The notes under the pieces were generated by a model. It was not told the DNA's origin. It was given only the letters and a program-made list of their open reading frames with translations, and did not search any database. The position numbers and the translations under genes were made by a program. A stretch of 64,000 bases of DNA from the NCBI RefSeq assembly GCF_011045125.1, contig NZ_JAAKZF010000032.1, forward strand, positions 1 through 64,000. The letters are read 5' to 3'. Positions 17,728 to 26,304 of the stretch are shown here, piece by piece (positions within the stretch are counted from its first letter, which is position 1; each line of letters opens with the position of its first letter). The DNA comes from Allomesorhizobium camelthorni. GTDB taxonomy: Bacteria > Pseudomonadota > Alphaproteobacteria > Rhizobiales > Rhizobiaceae.

Positions 17728-18180
17728 TCACCTGCCAGTTGGATTTAGGATGGGACGGGGCATCGAAGCCGGCCGCAGAAGGAACGCGCGCACCGGTTCC
17801 GGTACACGCGTGGGTCGCCCGGTTTTGGCGTTCGTCAACACGCATGTCCCCTCGCAATCCGCGACCAACCGGCCGTCGGCGAAAACAGCTTGCGCCATCC
17901 TCAGCGAGGAATTCCCGATGCAAATGACGGTTGAGCCAATCTGAACCCAGCCCGGAAAATGCAGTTCGGACCTAAAGTTTATCGACAAACTCGCGATCAG
18001 GACGTTGTAGTCATCCCGCCCGTTTGGACAGGCCGATAAGGCATCATCCATGATCTCGGTACGGCCGGCTTCCAGGTAGGTGCTGACGACACTGTTGTTG
18101 ACGTGTCCGAACCGATCGGTGTCCGCGTTCCTGATCTTCTCGGCCGTCCAAGAACAGAATTGATCGCGCGACGCCGTCAT
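17728..18180 (-). CDS. hotdog-fold acyl-CoA thioesterase (4HBT type)
   Basis: A 150-residue single hotdog-domain protein. 'IRNADTDRFGHVNNSVVSTY' is the diagnostic D-x-x-G-H-V-N-N catalytic segment of 4-hydroxybenzoyl-CoA thioesterase-like enzymes, followed by 'YLEAGRTEIM' and 'LIASLSINFRSELHFP'. The start at 18180 overlaps the ligase stop codon by one base (TGATG), indicating translational coupling; the frame is open 10 codons further upstream inside the ligase gene. It could release CoA from dead-end or product thioesters of the pathway. Confidence 0.83.
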   Translation of the reverse strand: MTASRDQFCSWTAEKIRNADTDRFGHVNNSVVSTYLEAGRTEIMDDALSACPNGRDDYNVLIASLSINFRSELHFPGWVQIGSTVICIGNSSLRMAQAVFADGRLVADCEGTCVLTNAKTGRPTRVPEPVRAFLLRPASMPRPILNPTGR

Positions 18181-19733
18181 CAGGAAACCTGCCGAGTCTG
18201 ACCACGCCAATAGGGGGTACGCAGAGCCTTCTTATCGATCTTGCCATTGAAGAGACGGGGAAGGTCGCCAAGGAAATCCACGCTTCGTGGCTTCTTGTAG
18301 CTGGCGATCGACTTGCGGCAGTGTTCGATAAGTTCCTGCTCCGTGGCACATGTCGCCTTTCGAAGAACCACGCAGGCCTTGACGGCTTCGCCCCATTGTT
18401 CGTCCGGAACCCCTATCACTGCGACATGTTCGACCGCGGGGTGGGTCAGAAGCGCTTCCTCGACTTCGCGCGAATAAATGTTCTCGCCGCCCGAGATGAT
18501 CATGTCCTTCTTGCGATCGGCCACGAAGAGAAAGCCTTCTCGGTCAAAGAAGCCCATGTCACCGGTGTGGAACCAGCCGTCGTTTATGACCTCTGTGGTA
18601 ACGACATTATTGTTCCAGTAGCCCTGCATAAGGGCGCCGTCGCGAACGAGGATGTGTCCGATTTCGTCGGCTGGGCAATCACTGCCGTCGTCGGATACGA
18701 CTTTGATCTCCACGCCCAGGAACGGCTGGCCGGCCGACGCGAGGCGCCTGGTCTGATCATCCGGCCCGTCCAGGATGTGCTGGTGCGGGTGCAAGATCGT
18801 CGCGTTTATCGATTCCGTCAGTCCGTAAATCTGCGCCAGGATCGGCCCGAACCGTCGCATCGCCCGCCGTAACAGCGTCACGTTCATTGGTGCGGATGCA
18901 TAGCAGATGTAACGAAGACTGCTTAGATCGTGATGATCGAGATTAGGCGATTCGAGGAGAGAATGGATCATCGCCGGCGCGAAATGCGCGCAAGTAATCC
19001 TTTCCGCGCTAATCCGGTCCAGAATCGCATCAACGTCGAACGACCGCTCAAGATAGATCGTGGCGCCTCGGTAGGTCCAACCAGCCATCAATGACTTGCC
19101 GCCGATATGGAAGAGAGGCATTACGACCAACATGCGGTCAGTCTGGTAGACGTTGCTTTCGAGGCTGATTGCTCTGGCGCCATGTAGAAACCCTTCGTGG
19201 CCGACCATGACCCCCTTCGGCTTCCCCGTCGTGCCGCTCGTATAGATGAGGTAGGCCGTGTCGTTTGGCTTGGCCCGCATTGCCGGCAAAGTTTCCGAAC
19301 TTTCGGCGAGAACCTGTTCATATTTCTCCGCCCAATCGGCTCCCGGCCCAATCGAGATGCGGCGCGCTTGACCAACGAGCAGATCGCTGACGGCTTCGAC
19401 CTGTTCGGCGAACTGGGCCTCGAAAATCAGCACCTCCGGCCGGCAGTCCTCCAGGATCGCCCGGAGTTCCGGTACGGCCAGGCGCCAATTCAGGTTGACG
19501 ATGATGAAGCCGGACAGTTCTCCGGCACCAAAAGTCTCGACGTACTCAATGCAGTTCTGCGCAAGGATCGCCACACGCGCCTGACGCGCTAAGCCGCGTT
19601 GCGCCAAGGCGTTGGCTAGCCTGCTGCACCGGGCGAGGTGGGCCCGGTGCGTTCGCCTTTGCCCCTCAAAAACGTAGCCGATCTTGTCCGGATACAACCG
19701 AGCGTTCCTAACGAGGATTTCCCCTATGACCAT
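18180..19733 (-). CDS. acyl-CoA ligase (AMP-forming)
   Basis: A 517-residue class I adenylate-forming enzyme. Phosphate-binding motif A3 is 'LIYTSGTTGKPKGVMVGHEG', A5 'AQIYGLTESINATIL', A7 'GWFHTGDMGFF' and A8 'FVADRKKDMIISGGENIYSR', and the C-terminal lysine region is 'LFNGKIDKKALR'. It activates a carboxylic acid to its CoA ester with ATP. The start at 19733 has AGGAA upstream; a GTG 17 codons earlier (19784) would give a longer form. Sits between the acyl-CoA dehydrogenase and thioesterase genes in the leftward operon. Substrate class (fatty, aromatic or terpenoid acid) cannot be read from the sequence. Confidence 0.9.
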   Translation of the reverse strand: MVIGEILVRNARLYPDKIGYVFEGQRRTHRAHLARCSRLANALAQRGLARQARVAILAQNCIEYVETFGAGELSGFIIVNLNWRLAVPELRAILEDCRPEVLIFEAQFAEQVEAVSDLLVGQARRISIGPGADWAEKYEQVLAESSETLPAMRAKPNDTAYLIYTSGTTGKPKGVMVGHEGFLHGARAISLESNVYQTDRMLVVMPLFHIGGKSLMAGWTYRGATIYLERSFDVDAILDRISAERITCAHFAPAMIHSLLESPNLDHHDLSSLRYICYASAPMNVTLLRRAMRRFGPILAQIYGLTESINATILHPHQHILDGPDDQTRRLASAGQPFLGVEIKVVSDDGSDCPADEIGHILVRDGALMQGYWNNNVVTTEVINDGWFHTGDMGFFDREGFLFVADRKKDMIISGGENIYSREVEEALLTHPAVEHVAVIGVPDEQWGEAVKACVVLRKATCATEQELIEHCRKSIASYKKPRSVDFLGDLPRLFNGKIDKKALRTPYWRGQTRQVS

Positions 19734-19793
19734 CGTTTCATTCCTGACTATTATGGGAGGTGAGGCGGGCGTCTGGGCCGACACAGGGTGTCG

Positions 19794-20939
19794 CTACTGG
19801 TTGAGCACACGCCTGGCGATTTGGATTCGCTGCATCTCGGACGTTCCTTCACCGATCCGAAAAGCGCGCGCATCTCGGTAGAAGCGCTCGATCGGCAACT
19901 CGCAGGAATAACCCATGCCGCCGAATATCTGGAGCGCCCTGTCGGTTACACGCCCTGCCATCTCGCTGGCGTAGAGCTTCGCTCGGGAAGCTGCCAACTG
20001 AAATCCCCGGGGGTTCTTCTCGGCCGTTTCAGCTGCCTGGTAAGCCAGAGCCCGGGCGGCGCTCAGTTCGACGTCGTTGTCGGCAATCATGAACTGAATT
20101 GCCTGATGTTGGTCCAACGTCTTGCCGAATGCCGCGCGCTCTTTGACGTACGTGCATGCCATGTCGTGAGCGCGTTGCGCGATGGCCAGGGAACGGTACG
20201 CGGAGAACAGGCGGTCGTGGTTGACTGAGGCCATCATCGCGAGAAAGCCGTCTCCGGGGCGGCCAATCACATGCGAATCGGGCACAAAGCAATCTTCCAG
20301 CACGAACCCATTCAGATGGTATCCGCGCCACCCCATCTTCGCGAACCGGGTCATGGCCCGGACGCCCGGATTGGTGCGCTCGACGATGAAAGTCGTCAGC
20401 CTTTTCTTCAAAGGCGCAGCTGGATCGGTGGCCGCCAGGACCAGGATGTAGTCCGACGTTTCAGCGTTCGAGATGAACTGCTTAGCGCCGCTCAGGATCC
20501 ATCCGTCATTGGTCCGGGTGGCGCGCGTTTTGATGCTGGCGACGTCGGATCCGGCATCCGGTTCTGTAAGAGCGTAGGTGAAAGTCTTGGATCCGTTCAG
20601 CACGTCCGGCAGCAACCAGTCCTTCTGCTCAGCGCTCAACAAGGTGAGAGACATCGGCAGATTGCCGATGGTCTCCGAAAGCGGCATCGAGGTGTAGCCA
20701 ACCTCCTCCATGATCGCGGCCTGCGTCGGGACCGAGAAACCTGGTCCGCCGCAGGAATCCGGGAGATTGAAGCCGTAGATGCCGAGAGCCACCGCTTTCG
20801 ACCGAAGCTTCCTTGTCACCTCGTGGTCGACGTCATCCGCATCCTCGATTCCTTGCTCGAGGGGAACCAGTTCCTTGTGCACGAAACTACGCACCGTGTT
20901 GCGGATCATCTCTAGTTCTTCGGTCGTCGCTTCAGACAT
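19794..20939 (-). CDS. acyl-CoA dehydrogenase
   Basis: A 381-residue flavoprotein of the acyl-CoA dehydrogenase family. Family signatures are 'YALTEPDAGSDVASIKTRAT' (FAD/substrate loop) and, near the end, 'QIFGGMGYSCELPIERFYRD' with 'RIGEGTSEMQRIQIARR'. The chemistry is alpha,beta-desaturation of an acyl-CoA with electrons passed to ETF; a glutamate in the C-terminal part is the usual base. GGAGG lies just before the ATG. Next gene downstream is the CoA ligase, so desaturation probably follows activation. Confidence 0.9.
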   Translation of the reverse strand: MSEATTEELEMIRNTVRSFVHKELVPLEQGIEDADDVDHEVTRKLRSKAVALGIYGFNLPDSCGGPGFSVPTQAAIMEEVGYTSMPLSETIGNLPMSLTLLSAEQKDWLLPDVLNGSKTFTYALTEPDAGSDVASIKTRATRTNDGWILSGAKQFISNAETSDYILVLAATDPAAPLKKRLTTFIVERTNPGVRAMTRFAKMGWRGYHLNGFVLEDCFVPDSHVIGRPGDGFLAMMASVNHDRLFSAYRSLAIAQRAHDMACTYVKERAAFGKTLDQHQAIQFMIADNDVELSAARALAYQAAETAEKNPRGFQLAASRAKLYASEMAGRVTDRALQIFGGMGYSCELPIERFYRDARAFRIGEGTSEMQRIQIARRVLNQ

Positions 20940-21049
20940 GTTTCCTCCATTGCCGCGAGCAGGTATGCGGCCCCATCGGTTTTTGCAGTCGACCTTCAGG
21001 TCACCGCGGGTTCAGGCTTGCTGGGAATGCAATCGAGACCGGCGGGATC

Positions 21050-21442
21050 TCAGTTTTGCGTTACGGCCATAACAGTCATCTCCAAGAGAATGCCGGGAAT
21101 CGGAAGTTCACCGCCTCGGATGACCGTCCGAGCGGGCTTGTTCGCGCCCATCATCCGCTTGTAGACATCGTTGAACGGAGCCCAATACTCGTTGGACGGT
21201 ATCAGCACCTGCACATTGACAACGTCGCTTAAACTGCTGCCCGCTTCCTCCAGAACTGCCCGGACGTTCCGCAGAACCTGCAGCGCCTGTGCTTCCATTC
21301 CCTCAGGAAATTTCGTTTCGTCAGCGCCCGGGATCACAGGTAGCTGGCCCGATACGAAGATCATATTTCCGACCCGTACCGCTTGGGCGTAGTGACCACG
21401 GGGGCGTGGAGCGCCGTCAGTTGAAACGTAGGCCTTTTCCAT
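21050..21442 (-). CDS. RidA/YjgF-family protein
   Basis: A 130-residue RidA-type protein: 'GHYAQAVRVGNMIFVSGQLP', 'QVLRNVRAVLEEAGSSLSDV' and 'KPARTVIRGGELPIPGILLE' carry the conserved glycines, the arginine of the active-site pocket and the glutamate. RidA members deaminate reactive enamines/imines; many pathway-specific paralogues act on other intermediates. The start at 21442 has GAGGAG upstream, whereas the open frame extends 36 codons into the preceding gene without similarity. It follows the citryl-CoA lyase-like gene by 13 bases and so belongs to the same transcript. Confidence 0.88.
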   Translation of the reverse strand: MEKAYVSTDGAPRPRGHYAQAVRVGNMIFVSGQLPVIPGADETKFPEGMEAQALQVLRNVRAVLEEAGSSLSDVVNVQVLIPSNEYWAPFNDVYKRMMGANKPARTVIRGGELPIPGILLEMTVMAVTQN

Positions 21443-21455
21443 GACGGAATCTCCT

Positions 21456-22238
21456 CTATTCGGGCCGGGCGTGGCGGGTCGCTTCGTCTTCGATGCGGAA
21501 GTATATTTCTTCTGCCATCGGATTGCGGAACTCCTCCAGAACGTGTCCAACCAGACCTATGGCGCGAGCCGCCACCGCGAGGCCGCGGCAGGTGTTCCAG
21601 GCTAGGCCGAATTCCGACGCGATGGCCCCCATCGCCCCTGTCACATTGACCGGCAGTGGACGACCGAGTTGCGCGGTCGCAACCGCCGAGACCTCGTTAA
21701 TCAGCGTGACGTAGTGCCCGGAATATTCAGTCTCCTCGGCGACAGCGAACAAGGCCGGTGCGCGCGGATCGATCGGCTTGTGAAAAGGGTGCCCGATCCC
21801 GGGGATGGGTTCCTTGCGCGTGCGGTAGTCGTCCACGAGGCGCTCTGCAATCTCTCGCATATCGCCCTCCGGACCGCCGCCCAGCGGAATGGCCGATTGC
21901 AGCATGCGCGCGGCGTTGTCGAGGGAACCGGCGAAAACCGAACCGAGTCCCAAAAGCCCGGCCGCGATTGCCGCCTGTACCGCCTCTGGCGCGCCGCACA
22001 AGGTCATGCGCGTGGCAAGCGAAGAGGGCGTTATGCCGTGCTCGACCAGAACGACCATCATCGCGTCGAACATGCGGGCTTCCCGCTGATCGGGCAGGCG
22101 ACGAAAGACCTGCAGGAAGGTCATCCGACCCAGATCCACCTTTCCGATTATCTCCTCGCAAAGGTCGAGCCCATGGATTGAAATTTTCGATGGGGTTGCC
22201 CAGGCTATGTCCGTTCTGATTTCGGATTTCCGCTTCAT
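21456..22238 (-). CDS. citryl-CoA lyase-like protein (citrate synthase superfamily)
   Basis: A 260-residue protein similar to the C-terminal citrate-synthase-like domain of ATP-citrate lyase/citryl-CoA lyase. 'MMVVLVEHGITPSSLATRMT' carries the first catalytic histidine (EHG), 'PIPGIGHPFHKPIDPRAPAL' the second (GIGHPFHK), and a late segment 'GHVLEEFRNPMAE' the acidic region. Short family members cleave citryl-CoA-type thioesters to acetyl-CoA and an oxo-acid, so here it could split a beta-hydroxyacyl-CoA made by the enoyl-CoA hydratase in place of a thiolase. The upstream AGGAAGG supports the ATG. First structural gene after marR. Confidence 0.8.
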   Translation of the reverse strand: MKRKSEIRTDIAWATPSKISIHGLDLCEEIIGKVDLGRMTFLQVFRRLPDQREARMFDAMMVVLVEHGITPSSLATRMTLCGAPEAVQAAIAAGLLGLGSVFAGSLDNAARMLQSAIPLGGGPEGDMREIAERLVDDYRTRKEPIPGIGHPFHKPIDPRAPALFAVAEETEYSGHYVTLINEVSAVATAQLGRPLPVNVTGAMGAIASEFGLAWNTCRGLAVAARAIGLVGHVLEEFRNPMAEEIYFRIEDEATRHARPE

Positions 22239-22274
22239 TTGGATTTCCTTCCTGCCAACGGCTGATTGATCGGG

Positions 22275-22850
22275 CTATTGGACCGGCTGTCGAGCCCGCC
22301 GGGCCCTGCGTGACGCGCGATCCTGTTGCTGCGAAGTGTCGTTGCCGCCCGTTTCGCCCATCGGTTCCAGCTGGACCAGGAGCTTTCGCAAGAGGGCCGC
22401 GAGCGTGGCGCGCTCCTGAGGCGCCAGCGGTTCGAGCAGGGCCCTTGCCGCCGAAAAATGCACTTCGATCGCTTTGTTCGCGAGTTCCAATCCGGCCGGC
22501 GTGAGTTCCACGAAGATCGATCGGCGATCATCGGTGCCCGGTTTGCGAACGATCAGACCAGCCTGCTCAACACGGTCAAGCCGGTTGGTCATCGCTCCCG
22601 AGGTCAAGAGGCACGCCCGATTCAAGTCGATCGGTCGAAGATGGTAGGGCGGACCGGACCTGCGCAAGGTCACTAGCACGTCGAAGGTTTCCCAGTTCAA
22701 GTCAAGCGGCTGAAGCCAGCCATCCACTTCGCGCCTCATGTGCTCGCTGATCCGCCGCACCCGGCCCAACGTTTCGATGTGGGAGGCGTCGAGTTCTGGC
22801 CACTCGACGGCCCATTCGCCCACCATCCCGTCTATTACATCTTTGCTCAT
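22275..22850 (-). CDS. MarR-family transcriptional regulator
   Basis: A 191-residue MarR protein with the winged helix-turn-helix at about 80-130 ('PIDLNRACLLTSGAMTNRLD' then 'RVEQAGLIVRKPGTDDRRSI', the DxRS wing). MarR repressors in such loci release DNA on binding the pathway's CoA ester or acid. It is divergent from the ABC-importer operon across about 100 bases and is followed closely by the leftward catabolic operon, so it probably controls both. The frame opens with GTG at 22862; I prefer the ATG at 22850. Confidence 0.87.
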   Translation of the reverse strand: MSKDVIDGMVGEWAVEWPELDASHIETLGRVRRISEHMRREVDGWLQPLDLNWETFDVLVTLRRSGPPYHLRPIDLNRACLLTSGAMTNRLDRVEQAGLIVRKPGTDDRRSIFVELTPAGLELANKAIEVHFSAARALLEPLAPQERATLAALLRKLLVQLEPMGETGGNDTSQQQDRASRRARRARQPVQ

Positions 22851-22868
22851 TGTTCGCTTCACATAAAG

Positions 22869-22886
22869 TTAGTTGACATCAATTTA
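22869..22886. promoter_or_regulatory. putative MarR operator overlapping a -35 element
   Basis: An imperfect palindrome, TTAGTTGA-CA-TCAATTTA, lies in the marR/ABC intergenic region. It overlaps TTGACA at 22873-22878; TATAGC lies 15 bases further on. This size and symmetry suit a MarR dimer, which would shut off the rightward ABC promoter and probably its own gene. Confidence 0.5.
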
Positions 22887-22952
22887 ACGCACGTATAGCT
22901 TCTAGGGCAATGGGGAATTGACTGCAACAAAAATAATGATTGGGAGCTCACG

Positions 22953-23897
22953 ATGATATCTCGTCGTTCACTGCTAGCAGCGTCTGCGATGACGCTGGCT
23001 GCGCCCCACATCCTTCGCCCCGCTTCGGCAGCGTCCCGCACCAGGATTCGGGTCGCATCCGTGATCTCGGCCGCCTGGCTGCCGCTGTGGGTGGCACAGG
23101 ACGAGGACATCTTCGACAATGCCGGCCTGGAGGTCGAAATCCAGACTGTCCAGAACCTCTCGACGACGATCGGTGCATTGGGGCGCCAACTGGAAATTTC
23201 CGGCGCCACCACGATCGATATCGTCAAGGCAGCGGCCGGCGGCCTGGATGTCGTCGGGATCAGCGGCAACACCATCGAAACCTCGGCCAATCGTCAGATG
23301 CGGCTGGTGGGCAGGAAGGGTGCCGGTATTCAGGGCATCGCCGACCTGAGGGGACGCACGATCGGAACCCCCTCAATCAACGGCGCCATTCACGTAGCGA
23401 CGTTGCTGGCTCTCAAGGAATCCGGAATCGATCCCAAGGGCATCCGGTTCGTCGAGATGATGTTTCCCAACATGGCGGACCAACTCACAGCCGAGCAGGT
23501 CGATGCCGTCGAAACGGTGGAGCCGTTCGTGAGCATGCTTCTCGCCGCCGGCCACCAGGATCTCGGGGATCCCATGCTCAACGTCGGTGATCCGGTCACC
23601 CTCACTTGCTGGATGGCAGGAGGTGAATGGGCGCGGAACAATGAGGCGGCGATCGCGAGTTGGCGGGCCTCCCTGGATGAGGCGCGCGCGTATATCGAAG
23701 CGAATGACGGACCTGCGCGATCGATACTCGAGAAATGGACCAAGCTTCCATCATCGATCGTCGATCAAATCCGACTGCCGTCTTACAGCACGGCGCTGAA
23801 CGCGGCGGATGTTGCTGCTTGGATCAAGGCAACCCGCGATGCCGGCCAAATACCCGGCGATCGCGAGCTTGATCCCGCAACGCTCGTGGCCGGATGA
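22953..23897 (+). CDS. ABC transporter substrate-binding protein (NMT1/SsuA-like)
   Basis: A 314-residue periplasmic binding protein with a Tat-type signal (MISRRSLLAASAMTLAAPHI, AXA-like cleavage near residue 26). The mature start 'IRVASVISAAWLPLWVAQDE' and 'IGALGRQLEISGATTIDIVK' fit the NMT1/THI5/SsuA family, which binds taurine, sulfonates, pyrimidine precursors or aromatic acids. It heads a rightward operon with one ATPase and two permeases, divergent from marR. The Tat signal suggests it is folded before export. Confidence 0.85.
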   Translation: MISRRSLLAASAMTLAAPHILRPASAASRTRIRVASVISAAWLPLWVAQDEDIFDNAGLEVEIQTVQNLSTTIGALGRQLEISGATTIDIVKAAAGGLDVVGISGNTIETSANRQMRLVGRKGAGIQGIADLRGRTIGTPSINGAIHVATLLALKESGIDPKGIRFVEMMFPNMADQLTAEQVDAVETVEPFVSMLLAAGHQDLGDPMLNVGDPVTLTCWMAGGEWARNNEAAIASWRASLDEARAYIEANDGPARSILEKWTKLPSSIVDQIRLPSYSTALNAADVAAWIKATRDAGQIPGDRELDPATLVAG

Positions 23898-23919
23898 GTC
23901 CAGCCAAGCGAGGATGGTG

Positions 23920-24696
23920 ATGGCACAGCCTGCTTTTTGCTGCGAACGGGTCCGGATCGAACTTCCCGGAGCCAACGGCACGCTTCGTCTCATCGACGGG
24001 CTCGATCTGGAGATCGATCGGGGCGATTTCGTCTCAGTCCTGGGAGGTTCGGGAACCGGCAAGACGACGCTCCTGCGCGTACTTGGCGGACTGACGGCCT
24101 ATTCAGCGGGGATCGTCCGCTACGAGGGAGAAGTTGTCTCGGGACCGCCGCCAGGGACGGGCATCGTCTTCCAGGATTACGGGCATGCGCTTCTGACGTG
24201 GCGTACCGTCAGGCGCAACGTCTCGCTGGGGATTGAAGCCCGCATGCCTGAAGCCGAAGTCGCGCGGCGGGTTGGCAAGGCCCTGCAGATGGTCGATCTG
24301 GAGCAATCACGGGACGAATACCCCTGGCGGCTATCCGGCGGTATGCAGCAGCGGGTGCAGATTGCTCGCTCGTTGGCGATGGAACCCTCCGCGCTGTTGA
24401 TGGACGAGCCCTTCGGCGCGCTCGACGCTATGAGCAAGGCTGCCCTCCAGGATCAATTGCTAACGGTTCAGCGGGAAACGGCCGCAACGATACTGTTCGT
24501 CACCCATGACATCGAAGAGGCTATTTATCTGAGCGATCGCATCATCGTCCTCAATGGACGCCCGGCCAGAATTCGTCTGGATCTGAAAATCGACCTTCCA
24601 CGCCCTCGCAATCAAGTATTGACCAAGGAACTGCCGGAATATCTTCGGCTGCGCCACAGTCTTTATGAGGCATTCAAGGATGAGCTGCATGGTTAG
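23920..24696 (+). CDS. ABC transporter ATP-binding protein (SsuB/TauB-like)
   Basis: A 258-residue importer ATPase: Walker A 'VLGGSGTGKTTLLRVL', Q-loop 'GIVFQDYG', signature 'PWRLSGGMQQRVQIARSL', Walker B 'ALLMDEPFGALDAM', H-loop 'FVTHDIEEAIYLSDRI'. I take the ATG at 23920, preceded by GCGAGG six bases away; an ATG two codons earlier lies on top of that SD, and the longer open frame overlaps the binding-protein gene. The stop overlaps the next permease gene by 8 bases. Confidence 0.88.
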   Translation: MAQPAFCCERVRIELPGANGTLRLIDGLDLEIDRGDFVSVLGGSGTGKTTLLRVLGGLTAYSAGIVRYEGEVVSGPPPGTGIVFQDYGHALLTWRTVRRNVSLGIEARMPEAEVARRVGKALQMVDLEQSRDEYPWRLSGGMQQRVQIARSLAMEPSALLMDEPFGALDAMSKAALQDQLLTVQRETAATILFVTHDIEEAIYLSDRIIVLNGRPARIRLDLKIDLPRPRNQVLTKELPEYLRLRHSLYEAFKDELHG

Positions 24697-25453
24697 CCAC
24701 CGACGCTTGGCTGAACTTGTTTTGGTGCCATTGACGCTCCTGTTCATGTGGGAGCTCGCGGTCGGCTTCGTTTGGACAGATTTCCGGTTCCTGCCGCAGC
24801 CGTCGGATGTTTTGCGTGCCTTCCTCGATGTCCAACTGCTCGCCGACATCGCCCTGGATGGTCTCCATACTTTAGCCTGCGCCTTGGTGGGCTGGGCCAT
24901 CGCTTTGGTGTTCGGTGGCGCGATCGGCGTGGGGCAAGGACTCTCGCGCGTCTTCTCCCTGTTTGTCGGAACCTCAATCGAAATCCTGCGCCCGTTGCCG
25001 GCTGTAGCCTTCGTGCCCGTTGCCGTCCTGCTATTCGGATTCACTATCTACACCGAGATTGTGGTCATTGTTTACGCCTGCCTCTGGCCTGTGATCGTGA
25101 ATACTGCGGCGGGGGTGCGAGGCATCGAGCCGAGGCTGCTCGAAGTAGCTTGCGTAATGCATCTTCGGCCCTTGGAAAGGACGACGAAGGTCATTCTTCC
25201 GGCAATTCTCCCCTCTGCCTTCGTCGGCGCCAGGATCTCCCTCGGTCTTGCCCTCATCGTTGCCGTGATCGTCGAGATGGTCGGCAATCCTGCCGGCCTT
25301 GGCTGGGGTCTAATCGCAGCGCAGGAGGCACTGCGTCCGGAGATCATGTTCGCATACCTGATGACCATCGGTATCCTCGGCGTCCTGGCCAACACGGTTC
25401 TGACCAGCCTCGTGCGCGGCTTCTTTCCAGGTATGAGGGAGCTCGGCCGATGA
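24689..25453 (+). CDS. ABC transporter permease (SsuC-like)
   Basis: An inner-membrane permease of about 254 residues with roughly six hydrophobic helices. The EAA-type loop contacting the ATPase is 'VMHLRPLERTTKVILPAILP'. The ATG at 24689 overlaps the ATPase gene end and has AAGGA upstream; its own stop overlaps the next permease start (ATGA). The pair of unlike permeases suggests a heterodimeric channel. Confidence 0.86.
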   Translation: MVSHRRLAELVLVPLTLLFMWELAVGFVWTDFRFLPQPSDVLRAFLDVQLLADIALDGLHTLACALVGWAIALVFGGAIGVGQGLSRVFSLFVGTSIEILRPLPAVAFVPVAVLLFGFTIYTEIVVIVYACLWPVIVNTAAGVRGIEPRLLEVACVMHLRPLERTTKVILPAILPSAFVGARISLGLALIVAVIVEMVGNPAGLGWGLIAAQEALRPEIMFAYLMTIGILGVLANTVLTSLVRGFFPGMRELGR

Positions 25454-26304
25454 GCACTCTCCAGAGAACGGCCGAGGTCGACGCCGCATTCTGGTTTCCC
25501 CACCGACTGTCGCGCTGGGCGTTGGGCGTCCCGCGACTGCTGCTTGGAACAACTCCGCTTGTGCTCCTGCTGCTGGCGTGGCAGGTGCTGGGCGACAGCA
25601 GTTCTCCCTACTTTCCGCCGCCCGCTACGTGGGTCGATGCGGTCGCAGACCGAATTCAAGCCGGGGAATTGCTGCCGGCCATGGTTCAGACCCTCGCGTC
25701 TGTTTCTCTTGGTCTCGCCGTCGCGACGACGCTCGGAGTGACCCTCGGCGTCGCGCTGGGAATGTCACAGGCCCTCGCCAGATATCTCGGATCCACGCTT
25801 GAATTCCTGCGGACGCTTCCCCCGCCCGCAGTCGTGCCGGTGGCGGCACTTATCGTCGGCGTCAACGGACCGATGAAGGTATTCGTCATCGTCTTCGCTG
25901 CCTTCTGGCCCATCGTTCTAGGCACCTTCGCCGCGGTCGAGGCGCTGCATCCGCTGCTTTGGGACGTATCACGCTCGCTGCACCTGACCAAGCGCGAGAA
26001 GCTGATCAAGGTCACGATCCCCGCACTCCTGCCTGCCATACTCACTGCGATCAGGGTAGCTGCTCCTCTGGCAATCATCATCTCCTTGCTGACGGAGATG
26101 TTGACTTCGATGCCCGGCCTGGGCGCAACTCTCCTGCTGGCGCAACGCAATTTCAACGCTGCCGAGGTGTTCGGGCTGCTGGTTGTGGTGGGGTTTTTTG
26201 GCCTCGCCCTGAACGGATTTCTGGCGTTGGCGGAATCCTCGCTGGTTAGGCCCGGCTATCCACAATCCAACGCAAGCATGCGCGATCGGAGTCAGGCGGC
26301 ATGA
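25450..26304 (+). CDS. ABC transporter permease (SsuC-like), second subunit
   Basis: A 284-residue permease with the same fold as the preceding one: hydrophobic 'LLLGTTPLVLLLLAWQVLG', then 'TLASVSLGLAVATTLGVTLG' and the coupling loop 'RSLHLTKREKLIKVTIPALL'. The start overlaps the upstream stop by ATGA. The frame is open much further upstream (to 24748), but that part is a shadow of the first permease. Its end overlaps the CoA ligase start by four bases, tying transport to CoA activation. Confidence 0.86.
   Translation: MSTLQRTAEVDAAFWFPHRLSRWALGVPRLLLGTTPLVLLLLAWQVLGDSSSPYFPPPATWVDAVADRIQAGELLPAMVQTLASVSLGLAVATTLGVTLGVALGMSQALARYLGSTLEFLRTLPPPAVVPVAALIVGVNGPMKVFVIVFAAFWPIVLGTFAAVEALHPLLWDVSRSLHLTKREKLIKVTIPALLPAILTAIRVAAPLAIIISLLTEMLTSMPGLGATLLLAQRNFNAAEVFGLLVVVGFFGLALNGFLALAESSLVRPGYPQSNASMRDRSQAA

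Noticed and set aside
24748-25449. long N-terminal extension of the second ABC permease
   Set aside because: This part is an out-of-frame shadow of the first permease; the real start is the ATGA overlap at 25450.
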